Assembly (NCBI GenBank): GCA_019426215.1
Contig: CM033408.1
Span: forward strand, 31,661,953-31,725,952
Source: Buddleja alternifolia
Lineage: Eukaryota > Streptophyta > Magnoliopsida > Lamiales > Scrophulariaceae
DNA length: 64,000 nt
Direction: 5' to 3'
Positions 1-9,254 of the stretch are shown here, piece by piece. Under the pieces are notes generated by a model. The model saw only the letters and a program-made list of their open reading frames with translations. It was not told the DNA's origin and made no database searches. The translations under genes and the position numbers were made by a program. The first letter of the stretch is position 1. Each line of letters begins with the position of its first letter.

Positions 1-756
1 CTACAGACCCATAGACCCAAATGCACTTATACGGTATTTAATTTTTTTTCTCTCACTTCATCAATCTCTTGCTCTCATCTCTCTGTGTCTCGCTCCCATC
101 TCTCATCTCTCGCTCTCATCTCTCTCCCTCTCTCGTCCGCCGCCTCTCTCTCTCCCAGTCGCCGCCGCCGCGACCTCCGCCGCTTGGTAAGGTTTTATTT
201 TTATTGTTTTTTTATGAGCCCATTTGCATTTTTTTAGAAGAATACTTTTATGATTTTCGATTTTTTCTTGTGGGTTTTTGATTTTATTAATGTATTAACT
301 TGTTTGATTAGTTGTTTTCGAATGTGAAAAAAAAAATGAAGTTTTTTCTGTGAATGTGATGGAAGGTCTTTTAAAAAGCAAGGATAGGGCTTTGGAGATA
401 TGATTGAAAATCAGGGTGTAGGGTTCGAAAATAAGGTTGTTTAAGTTTCCTAAAAATGTCCCAAACTAAACACTTTTCCTTCTTGAAGACGTGAATTTAT
501 TTTCCAAAAATGACTCCAGATTTCCACGCACGGTCCGAGAATCATATGAACTTGATTAACACATGTAATCTAAGAAGAATGACGGGAGAAACAAAGAAGG
601 CCCTGATATTTTGTTTGTTGATTTAAATTGCTAACAAGAATCTTGATTTCTAGCTTGAATATGTGAAGTAGTTTTCTTAATTGATGTTGTGAATTATAGT
701 GTTTCTATAACATATAGAACTCATGTGATGAATGTTTTTTTTCACATAGATTTGAG

Positions 757-2765
757 ATGTCGACATTATATAGTGAATCTAGTCAAGCCCGTGACAGTGG
801 TGTTAATGAAGAAATCATTATTGAAACTGGGAAAACGAAAAGAAAGGCTTCAGCTGTTTGGGACCACTTCACGAAGTTTAAAGGTATAGATAATATTATA
901 CGAGCTAGATGTAACCATTGTGCTAGGGTCTTTAGTGGTGATGGCGGGACTACTCACTTAAAAAAACATCTAGATCGAACATGTCCTAATTACAAACCAG
1001 ACACTAGTTTAGTAGGTGCAAGTCCTAGAACAACTTTTAAGTTCGATCAAATGAAAAGTAGAAGAAAATTGGCGATTTCTTGCATAAAGCACAAGTTTCC
1101 GTTTAATATAGGTGAACATGAACACTTCGAGGATTTCTTGAGTAGTTTGAATCCGAACTTTCAACTTCCTTGTAGAAACACTATTCGATCCGATGTCATT
1201 GATGTTTATCGAGAGGAAAAGGTCAAAGTACAAACTTTATTAGATGGACTTTCGTGTAAAATGTCTTTGACTACAGACATTTGGACTTCGGATCACTCTC
1301 GCGTAGCTTATTGTTGTTTGACAGCCCATTTTATCGATGATGAGTGGGAATTGCAGAAAAAAATTCTTTCTTTTAAAAAGATTCCATATCCACATGATGG
1401 TGATAATTTGTTCAATTTTATGAAAGAAAATATCTTGGAATGGAATTTGGATAAAAAGATTTTTTCAGTTGTTGTTGATAATGCATCGTCTAATGATTCT
1501 ATGATGAGAAAGTTGAGAGAGTGGCTTCTTAAAGATTCATTAATTCCTTTGAACGGGGACTTGTTACATGTGAGGTGCAGTGCTCATGTATTGAATTTGA
1601 TTGTGCAAGATGGTTTGAGTCCAATTAGGGGACTTATTGAGAAAATTCGTGAAACCGTAAGGTATTTAAACAAGTCCCCTTCTGCGACTCAAAAGTTTGA
1701 CACCGCACTTCGCCATTGTAACTTAGAGGGTAAGAGGAAAGTCACAATGGATGATCCCAACCGATGGAACTCCACTTATTTGTTGCTTGAGACGGCTTTA
1801 CCTCTGAAAGAAGCATTCTGTCGTCTACAAAGGATAGACGGGCATTATCAGTTCAGCCCATCCGAGTTAGAGTGGGAAGTGGCGAAAATTGTGCATGACT
1901 GTTTGAAACACTTTTACGAAGCCACTCATCACTTCAGTGGTAGCAAATACCCAACTTCTAATGTCTTTTTCCCTGATATTTGTACGATTAATTTGAAGAT
2001 GATTGAGTGGGGGAATAGCGATCATGATTTCGTGAGGAGGATGTGTGATCCGATGAGGGAAAAATTTGACAAATATTGGGATACGTGTTGTTTGGTTTTA
2101 GCGGTTGCAGTGGTTTTTGACCCTCAGTTAAAAATGAAAATGGTGGAGTTTTTCTACAAAAAGCTTTATGGTTCATATGCCGATTCATACATAGAAAGGG
2201 TCCGTGATACTTTATTGGAGTTGTTCATTGCCTATGGGGGTAGCTGTGCCACTCAATCAACTATTCCTAGTAGCATTAACTTAGAGACGAGCACTTCTTT
2301 AAGTGAATTTTATATGTGGTGCAACGAGTCAAATGCCTCGGTCATTCCTAAATCAGAGTTGGATAGTTATTTGGAGGAAGCTAGTTTTCAAAGTGTAGAG
2401 GACTTTAGTATCTTAAACTGGTGGAGAACTAACAGTCTGAGACTACCTATTATGGCGAAGATAGCACGCGATATTTTAGTTGTACCGGCTACTACTGTTG
2501 CCTCAGAGTCAGCGTTCAGTGTAGGAGGACGCGTCATTAACGAGTCACGTGCTTGTTTGCATCCAACCGCGGTAGAAGCATTGGTGGTGGCTGACGATTG
2601 GATCAAATCAACTCCTAGAAATGGTAAGAATTTTAATTAATTTATTTTTTTTGTCTTTAAAATGTTTTGATAATTGTTCTTTTCATGTCGTGATAATATG
2701 AGTATTATGCAGTTGTTAGTGACACAGAGTTGTCTGAAACTCAAGGAGATAGCGCATTGAGATGA
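757..2765 (+). CDS. hAT-family transposase (BED zinc finger, RICESLEEPER-like)
   Basis: Probable DNA transposase, or a domesticated relative, acting in the nucleus. The main coding exon is 757-2623. A good donor (G|GTAAG) leads to a short last exon at 2713-2765 ending in TGA, so the spliced protein is about 639 residues. Unspliced, the frame stops at 2640. A BED zinc finger is visible (W35, C52-x2-C55, H67-x3-H71). The conserved TTDIWTS motif places an Asp at residue 174, a CSAHVLNL segment follows, and the hAT C-terminal dimerisation domain runs from about residue 530 to 610 (ILNWWR, VPATTVASESAFS). The start ATG follows a likely 5'-leader intron (donor 187, acceptor 749) behind a CT-rich leader. 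No internal stop or frameshift was seen. Activity versus domestication cannot be judged from sequence alone. Confidence 0.85.
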
Positions 2766-3436
2766 GGATTAACTGTATAGGTAAAAAAAATTATGTATAA
2801 TTGTTTGAATTAATTATGTGAAACCTTTTCTTTTCATTGAATTAACTGTATAATTGTTTGATTATTCAGGTAATGGTGTTTCCTCAAAGTCTTCTGCAGA
2901 TGAGGATTAAGCTGACTTGAAAATGAAAATGATAGACACAAGCAATTTTGAATTTGTTCTTATTTTTATACATGTATTGGTTGTTTGCACGTACTTAAAT
3001 CACCTAACTCTATCATTCTTGATGTACAGAATTTGTGTATAATTAGTAGTGTCAGTATGTCACCACGAATGATTTACTATAAATTCATATGAAAATCTGT
3101 TTTTTAGACGGACGGGGTTTGTTCTTTGAACTTTGAAGCATCTGTGCGGAATTGTACGACTTGGCTTAGATGCAGTGTAAAATATGGCAAAAGTACTCTA
3201 AATTTGCCTTCTTGTCCTGATGGTATTTGTTGATCATAGTTATACTGCATTTGTATTATGGATTATGTGGAGAAGTTAATTGTTTTGTGGGAAGCAATGA
3301 CAAAGAGAATGAGTAATGCTACATTTTCAGAGATTGTTTTATTACAGATACAAAATTCAACAACTTGGCTTAAATCATTTTCTTAAATTCATATGTATAT
3401 ATATATGTGTATTAGTGAAATTATATGTATACAAAT

Positions 3437-3464
3437 ATATATACATACATACATACATGTATAC

Positions 3465-3496
<32 letters not shown>

Positions 3497-3500
3497 ATTG
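3437..3500. repeat. TA/CATA/TG microsatellite
   Basis: Compound simple repeat: (ATAC)n and (TA)n followed by about ten TG units. It lies inside the hAT element downstream of the transposase gene. It explains the low-complexity open frames seen there on both strands. Confidence 0.9.
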
Positions 3501-3591
3501 TGTGAGAAATAATTGGTATTTGAAAAAAAAGAACCCAAACAAAGCCCAAAAACAATGCACAAAAAAGCCCAAAAAATACAAGAAGGAATTG

Positions 3592-3786
3592 GGTCTAGGC
3601 CTAGACCCAAAAAATTGGGTCCAGACCCAGACCTGGACCCAAAACATTGGGTCTCAAAAGTAGACCCAATGATGAGACCCATTGGGCCTGGGTCTACCTC
3701 TAGACCCAATGTATTGGGTCTAGGCCAGACCCAGACCCAAAACTTTGGGTCTGGGTTTGGGCCAGACCCAACCAATGCCACCCCTA
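3592..3786. repeat. hAT subterminal repeats (GACCCAA / TTGGGTC)
   Basis: More than a dozen copies of GACCCA or its complement occur in both orientations over about 190 bp, interspersed with GGGTCTGG-like variants. Subterminal arrays of this type are transposase-binding sites in other hAT elements such as Ac. Binding here is inferred. Confidence 0.7.
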
Positions 3787-4217
3787 ATCAGGAGCAATGG
3801 AATTGTAAGATAAACGCGAATGCGGAGGAGGTCTATAGTAGGAGTACTGATACATACCAAAATGAAATGAAGGACAAAAACGTTATTAGGAATTCAAATA
3901 TTAGGCAAATCGTCACAACGTTTCTATTCAAAAGTGCTATTTTTGGTTCTATTAGTAATTTTACAGTTTTATTAGCAATTAGTTTATTAGTTGTCAATTG
4001 GTGTAATTCTCCACAGGTATCTTAGCTCTTTCCCCATATCTTGCTGTATAAAGCAATCTGAACCGAATGAAAAAAAAGGATGAATTTGGTGGTTGTGTAA
4101 AATTGATTATCTCTCTTTAAGTTTCTCTTTGTTTAAACTACTCTCCAGATTTGGTTCTTTTTCCTCCAAATCTCAGGTAATTTCTAAAATTCTCTCAGGA
4201 TTAATTCAATCCTCAGG
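3787..4217. other. intergenic gap, no gene seen
   Basis: AT-rich sequence between the hAT right end and the LTR element. Open frames are short and match no family I recognise. Confidence 0.6.
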
Positions 4218-4756
4218 TGACGGAGCGGAAGCAATTAATTGTGTAAAATTTGAAGATCACGTCTTCAAAACTTACGGATAAATTTGAGCGCACTCAAGAA
4301 TTGCAAAAGCAAAGACTTTATTAATAATTAAGAATGAATAATCATCCTAATAACAATCCAAAAACTTATATTTATAGAAGCACTTCTCCAAATCCTAAAA
4401 GGATTGGAACTCTTCTAATCTAACCCTAAAACTAATATGACTCTTCTAACTTAACCTATACCAAATATAACTCTACTAACTTATATCCATAGGATTAGGA
4501 CTCAACTATAACAAAAATAATACTAAAATTCGTCCAAAAATAAATGAAAAATAGAAAAGTGGCCCAAAAGTGACCAAAACAACTTAATTTTGCTTCTAAA
4601 ACTATTATCAACAACTATGTTGTTGAACACGCCAAAAACCCTGAAAAGGTCTCGTGTGCATATGTAAAGGACCTCATAATTCCACCCGGATCAAAAGTTG
4701 TAATTTTTCTACATCTTGAAAATTTTCGAAAAATATAGACTTCTTGTCCTACATCA
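4218..4756 (-). repeat. LTR (3' LTR of the minus-strand element)
   Basis: Left copy of the 539-bp direct repeat, TG..CA ends. The purine tract lies immediately to its right at about 4757-4775, which marks it as the 3' LTR. Confidence 0.9.
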
Positions 4757-5232
4757 AACTCCCCCGCCGAAAAAAAACTCGTCCTCGAGTTAATCTTTGT
4801 ATTTAATGTGTCTTTAGGAAAATAATATTGAAACATGTCAAAATCATTGATAACTCGTGACACATCCATCTCGCCCAATAGTACAGCAATATAGGCTCCA
4901 CCTTTGATCTCCCTTTCAACAGCATAATGATCATATTTTGCATGGATGAACAAAGTAAATTTCGTAGAACTCATACAACCTAGATTGTTATAAATGTTTT
5001 CATCTTTTTCATCACACGGTGACTCCTCTATTTTTCCAGGCCAAATATCACTTTTGTCCAAACTTCCATTGAATTGAGGAAAATTTGGTGATATTTTACT
5101 TGGTACCAAATCAATACGACGATGAATCTTGTAGTTTGAAATTTCCTCCTCCAATTCCTTTCGAAATTCACTTGAAAAAACCTCTTTTATATCAGTTGAC
5201 TCCGTAACCGCATAAACATTACTAGGTAAAAT

Positions 5233-5709
5233 CTAAATAGTATCAGAATTGTCAGTAGCCTCTTCTACATGAGTGGATCCCATATTTTCAAAAATCTTCT
5301 TTGGATCTTCAATAATTTCAGGTTCACCTATTTTTCCAAAAGTTTTCTTTACAACTTTTAAAATTGGAGGTACTTCTTCTTTGTACCTACCACAATGAAA
5401 ATTAGTATGAGGAGGTTTGTGAATTAACTCCTTAAACTTCTTATCTTCACGAAACGTAGCACGAGCATGAGCACGAAACCCATGTAACGTCAAAGGATTG
5501 CCACTCATAGCAGGCTGGATCGGAGGCACAACACCGTCGCGAGCCCAACCATGATTAACTTTCCTGTTTGCACCAATACCGACTGTCAAATCATGGATTG
5601 CACGGGTTAGTTCCGTGAACGCCTTTTTATGATTCGTCATGAATTGTTGCATATTCACACTGAGTTCTTCGACTGCAGCACGAAGGCCATCTACACCGTT
5701 GTTGGCCAT
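5233..5709 (-). CDS. gag-like N-terminal ORF of the small LTR element
   Basis: A 158-residue frame starts about 36 bp inside the 5' LTR. The N-terminus (MANNGVDGLRAAVEELSVN) is predicted helical and resembles the leading segment of plant Ty3/gypsy gag polyproteins. It is followed by a basic, proline-containing stretch. No zinc knuckle, protease or reverse transcriptase follows. A second open frame further on (about 4760-5154, minus) may continue the reading after a frame change and runs into the 3' LTR. This looks like a truncated gag remnant; whether it is translated is unknown. Confidence 0.5.
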   Translation of the reverse strand: MANNGVDGLRAAVEELSVNMQQFMTNHKKAFTELTRAIHDLTVGIGANRKVNHGWARDGVVPPIQPAMSGNPLTLHGFRAHARATFREDKKFKELIHKPPHTNFHCGRYKEEVPPILKVVKKTFGKIGEPEIIEDPKKIFENMGSTHVEEATDNSDTI

Positions 5710-5745
5710 CTTTACTCCGGGAAAACCGCAGCTCTGACTACCACT

Positions 5746-6284
5746 TGACGGAGCGGAAGCAATTAATTGTGTAAAATTTGAAGATCACGTCCTCAAAACT
5801 TACGGATAAATTTGAGCGCACTCAAGAATTGCAAAAGCAAAGACTTTATTAATAATTAAGAATGAATAATCATCCTAATAACAATCTAAAAACTTATATT
5901 TATAGAAGCACTTCTCCAAATCCTAAAAGGATTGGAACTCTTCTAATCTAACCCTAAAACTAATATGACTCTTCTAACTTAACCTATACCAAATATAACT
6001 CTACTAACTTATATCCATAGGATTAGGACTCAACTATAACAAAAATAATACTAAAATTCGTCCAAAAATAAATGAAAAATAGAAAAGTGGCCCAAAAGTG
6101 ACCAAAACAACTTAATTTTGCTTCTAAAACTATTATCAACAACTATGTTGTTGAACACGCCAAAAACCCTGAAAAGGTCTCGTGTGCATATGTAAAGGAC
6201 CTCATAATTCCACCCGGATCAAAAGTTGTAATTTTTCTACATCTTGAAAATTTTCGAAAAATATAGACTTCTTGTCCTACATCA
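5746..6284 (-). repeat. LTR (5' LTR of the minus-strand element)
   Basis: Right copy of the 539-bp direct repeat. The tRNA primer site lies just inside it (minus strand, about 5732-5745), marking it as the 5' LTR that would drive transcription leftwards. Confidence 0.9.
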
Positions 6285-6320
6285 TCAAGGAATTGTAATA
6301 TCATTAGAATGATTGAAAAA

Positions 6321-6935
6321 GGTTCTTATCAAGTACCGTAAGAGGCAGTTAGGGCACAGGAATGCGGGGGGGCCACAATTATTAGGGTTTCTGCTGGCTA
6401 TGGCCACAGCGATGGGGGTACGTCGAAGGTGTGGTCACAGTTATAACACCAGATTGATCGAGGAGCATCGCCGACATAGAATTGGCGAAAAGGAAGACGG
6501 TAGATACAAACGTGTGGGACGCGGCATGAGGGGTTAGGGCAGTAGAAAGAGGAGCAGTTGGTGAAGGGGCTCGTAGGGAATACCAAGCCACAGTACAAAC
6601 AACGGTTTCTGGAGATGACTTTCGCTAGCTAGAAATAACCGGTAACGCGACATTGACAAACCTTCGTGGAGATAGTATGTAATGTGGTTTTAACAGAGAC
6701 GAATGTATATGTGTATTGGAGGAACAATTAGCTGTACATATACATATGTATAGTAACTGTGACCAGACCTTCTCTTCGCTCCTGGAAGAGATTGTATTGT
6801 TAATTTGATTTTATTGTTTTTACAGAAGAGAAGATCAGAATGGTTGAGTTGAGAAGACGGACGGTATACATACATATATATATATACCTAATCCTATTAT
6901 CCTAGTTTTTAACTAAAGCTAAAGCTACATTTTTC
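6321..6935 (-). pseudogene. Decayed 5' fragment of the RING-H2 gene
   Basis: On the minus strand this matches the N-terminal half and upstream region of the RING-H2 genes at 36507-37412 and 49025-49900. Shared landmarks are FYCPNPSC, the CYNCDHTFDVPP zinc-ribbon segment, a leader with the AGAAGAGA..GGTTGAGTTGAGAAGACG string and a TA-rich tract, then CTAAAGCTAAAGCTAC. The start codon region is rearranged, frames are broken, and the acidic run and the RING domain are absent. It is the third and most diverged copy in the window. Confidence 0.75.
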
Positions 6936-7059
6936 TTTTTCTATAATAAAAATCTGGCTAGTGATAATGCCAGAGGAAAAACACTTACATCATAATTTTG
7001 TTTTTTGGCATAATCTCAATAACCCAAATTCTGTCACGCCCCGTTTGGATTGACGGATT

Positions 7060-7063
<4 letters not shown>

Positions 7064-7100
<37 letters not shown>
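7064..7100. repeat. (TA)n microsatellite
   Basis: About 18 TA units. Two direct copies of a roughly 29-bp motif starting CATCCTAAGGTTTTGTG follow at about 7119 and 7167. Confidence 0.9.
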
Positions 7101-7102
<2 letters not shown>

Positions 7103-7324
7103 ATAATTACACTGAACATCCTAAGGTTTTGTGAAACTACCAAAACATCATCTAATTTAATAATTTACATCCTAAGGTTTTGTGAAACTACCAAAAATAT
7201 ATCACATCACACTTAATCATTACACTTTTTCCTATAAAAAAAAATTCATCCAAATACATTTCCTCTTTCATATAACTATTTTCTTAAAAATAATTTCTCT
7301 TACTTTATCTATGGAAAATGAGAA

Positions 7325-8850
7325 ATTAGAAATAAACGTCCATCCAATCGGTTCCTAACATTTTGAAGAAAAAACCGATATGTTGAAAAAGAAATTGACA
7401 CATTGGAGAAGAGATTGACATTTTGAAGAAAAAATTGATATTTTGATGAAAAAGATTTTGAAGAAGAAAAGAATTTGAAAAAGAAAAGGAAGAAATCAAC
7501 ATTTTGAAGAAGAATAAATTGACATTTTTACGAAAAATTGATGTTTTGAAAAAGAAATTGACATGTCGAATAAGAAATTGACATTTTAAAAATAAAACGA
7601 AATAGACATTTTGTAGAAGATGAACTTGACATTTTGAAATAGAGAAGAACATATCAACATTTTGAGGAAGAAGAAGAAGTTAATATTTTGCGGAAGAATA
7701 GAAGTTGACAATTAGAAGAAGTTGAAGAAATTCACATGTTGATGAAGAAATTGACATATTAAAGAAGAATAGATAAACATTTTGAGGAAGAGGTTGATAA
7801 TTTGAAAAAGAAATTGACATGTTGAATAAGAAATTGACATTTTAAAATAAGAAGAAGAAATTGACAGTTTGAGGAAGAAATCGATACTTTGAAGAAAAAG
7901 AAGAAGAAATTTATATTTTGATGAAGAAGTTGACAATTAGAAAAGGAGGAAGATATTAACATTTTGAAAAATAAATTGACACATTGGAGAAGAAATTGAT
8001 ATTAAAGATTAAGAAGAAGAAATTGATATTTTGAAAATCACATTTTGAGGAAGAAATCGACATTTTGAAAAAGAAATTGATATGTTGAAGAAGTAAAACA
8101 TTTGGTAGAAAAAGAAAAATCGCCATTTTGAAGAAGAAGAAGTTGACTTTTGGAAAAAAGGAAGAAATTAATATTTTGAAGAAAAACTCGATATGTTGAA
8201 GAAAAAATTGACACATTGGATAAGAGATTGACATTTTGAAGATGAAATTGATATTTTGAATAATAAGAAGAAGAGATTGACATTTTTTGAAGAAGAATAA
8301 ATTGATATTTTGAAGAAGAAATTGACATGTCGAATATGAAATTGACATTTTAAAAATAAGACGAAATAGACATTTTGTAGAAGATGAACTTGACATTTTG
8401 AAATAAATTAAATAACATATCAACATTTTGAGGAAGAAGAAGACCTTAATATTTTGAGGAAGAATAGAAGTTGACAATTAGAAGAAGAAGAAGAAGAAAT
8501 TGAAACTTTGAAGAAGAAATTTACATGTTGATGAAGAAGAAAGCAACATTTTAAAGAAGAAATTGACATTTTTGAGGAAAAAAATGACATTTCAAAATAA
8601 GATGAAATCAACATTTTGAGGGAATAAATCTACATTTTAAGGAATAACTTGACATTTTGAAGAAGAAATTGACATGAGGAAGAAGTAAACATTTGGAAGA
8701 AAAAGGACAAATCGACATTTTGAGAAAGAAGTTCACTTTTGGAAAAATACGAAGAAATTAACATTTTGAAGAAAAAATTGATATGTTAAAGAAGAGATTG
8801 ACACGTGGAGAGAAATCGATATTTTGAAGAAAAATAAGAAGATTTTGAAT
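7325..8850. repeat. Degenerate minisatellite, ~21-bp unit with higher-order repeats
   Basis: About 1.5 kb made almost wholly of variants of GAAGAAATTGACATTTTGAA. Unit length drifts around 18-24 bp. Larger blocks are themselves repeated: about 7560-7750 matches about 8325-8520, 7370-7480 matches 8170-8280, and 8080-8200 matches 8680-8800. The long minus-strand open frames here (up to about 170 residues, rich in F, S, K, I) arise because the unit lacks stops on that strand. I do not treat them as genes. Confidence 0.9.
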
Positions 8851-9254
8851 GTGTGGACATCAACCTTAACAATAATTGCATAAAGAGATAAAACATGATT
8901 AATCTCTTCTGAATGTTGTATATATATTTAGCCATTAAGGTGCTTATGAGCTCACTTTTCTTATATATTCAAACATATTCATATTTTGAACTTTGTATAA
9001 TAAATAGATTAGGTTTTGCTAAAAACGAAAGTACGAGAGATCACGCCACATACCTAAGTCTGGAGATCATCACCAGTCATAATATTACAGACAGTACACA
9101 GTGCAGGAATCAGAATAGATGGTGAGAAATGTTAGCAAAACGGGAAAATACAAAATAAGAAATAACGATGAACAGCTTAAAAACCAACAGAGAGTTCAAA
9201 GAAACGGACAACATAAAGATGATCTCTAGGGGAAAGAATATCACAAAATGTCAC
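8851..9254. other. spacer, no gene seen
   Basis: AT-rich sequence between the minisatellite and the coding-like zone. Nothing recognisable. Confidence 0.5.

Larger units (their letters stand above)
1..3786 (+). mobile_element. hAT DNA transposon, right part (left end outside window)
   Basis: The element carries a BED/hAT transposase gene and ends on the right in a subterminal zone dense in GACCCAA and its complement TTGGGTC (about 3592-3775). The last bases read TGCCACCCCTA; read inwards this is TAGGGGTGGCA, a type of terminus common in plant hAT elements. The same GACCCA motif occurs in the first 20 bases of the window, so the left end is probably just outside. The 8-bp target duplication cannot be checked without that flank. 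The boundary is inferred from motif content. Confidence 0.6.
4218..6284 (-). mobile_element. Small non-autonomous LTR retrotransposon, complete
   Basis: Two 539-bp direct repeats (4218-4756 and 5746-6284) begin TGACGG and end TACATCA, so they have canonical TG..CA ends. I saw only about two differences between them, both C/T changes near the start. Flanking pentamers are TCAGG (left) and TCAAG (right), a one-mismatch target duplication. Read on the minus strand, the sequence just inside the 5' LTR contains TGGTAGTCAGAGC. This is the plant initiator-Met tRNA primer site TGGTATCAGAGC with one extra G. A purine tract GGCGGGGGAG abuts the 3' LTR. The internal region is only 0.99 kb and shows no reverse transcriptase, integrase or protease. 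It must depend on another element for movement. Confidence 0.9.

Noticed and set aside
3316..4025. Open frames of 90-170 residues on both strands
   Set aside because: They consist of translated TG/TA microsatellite and GACCCAA subterminal repeats.
7326..8614. Several minus-strand open frames of 60-170 residues rich in F, S, K, I
   Set aside because: They are the stop-free strand of the minisatellite unit, with no start context, domain or splice pattern.
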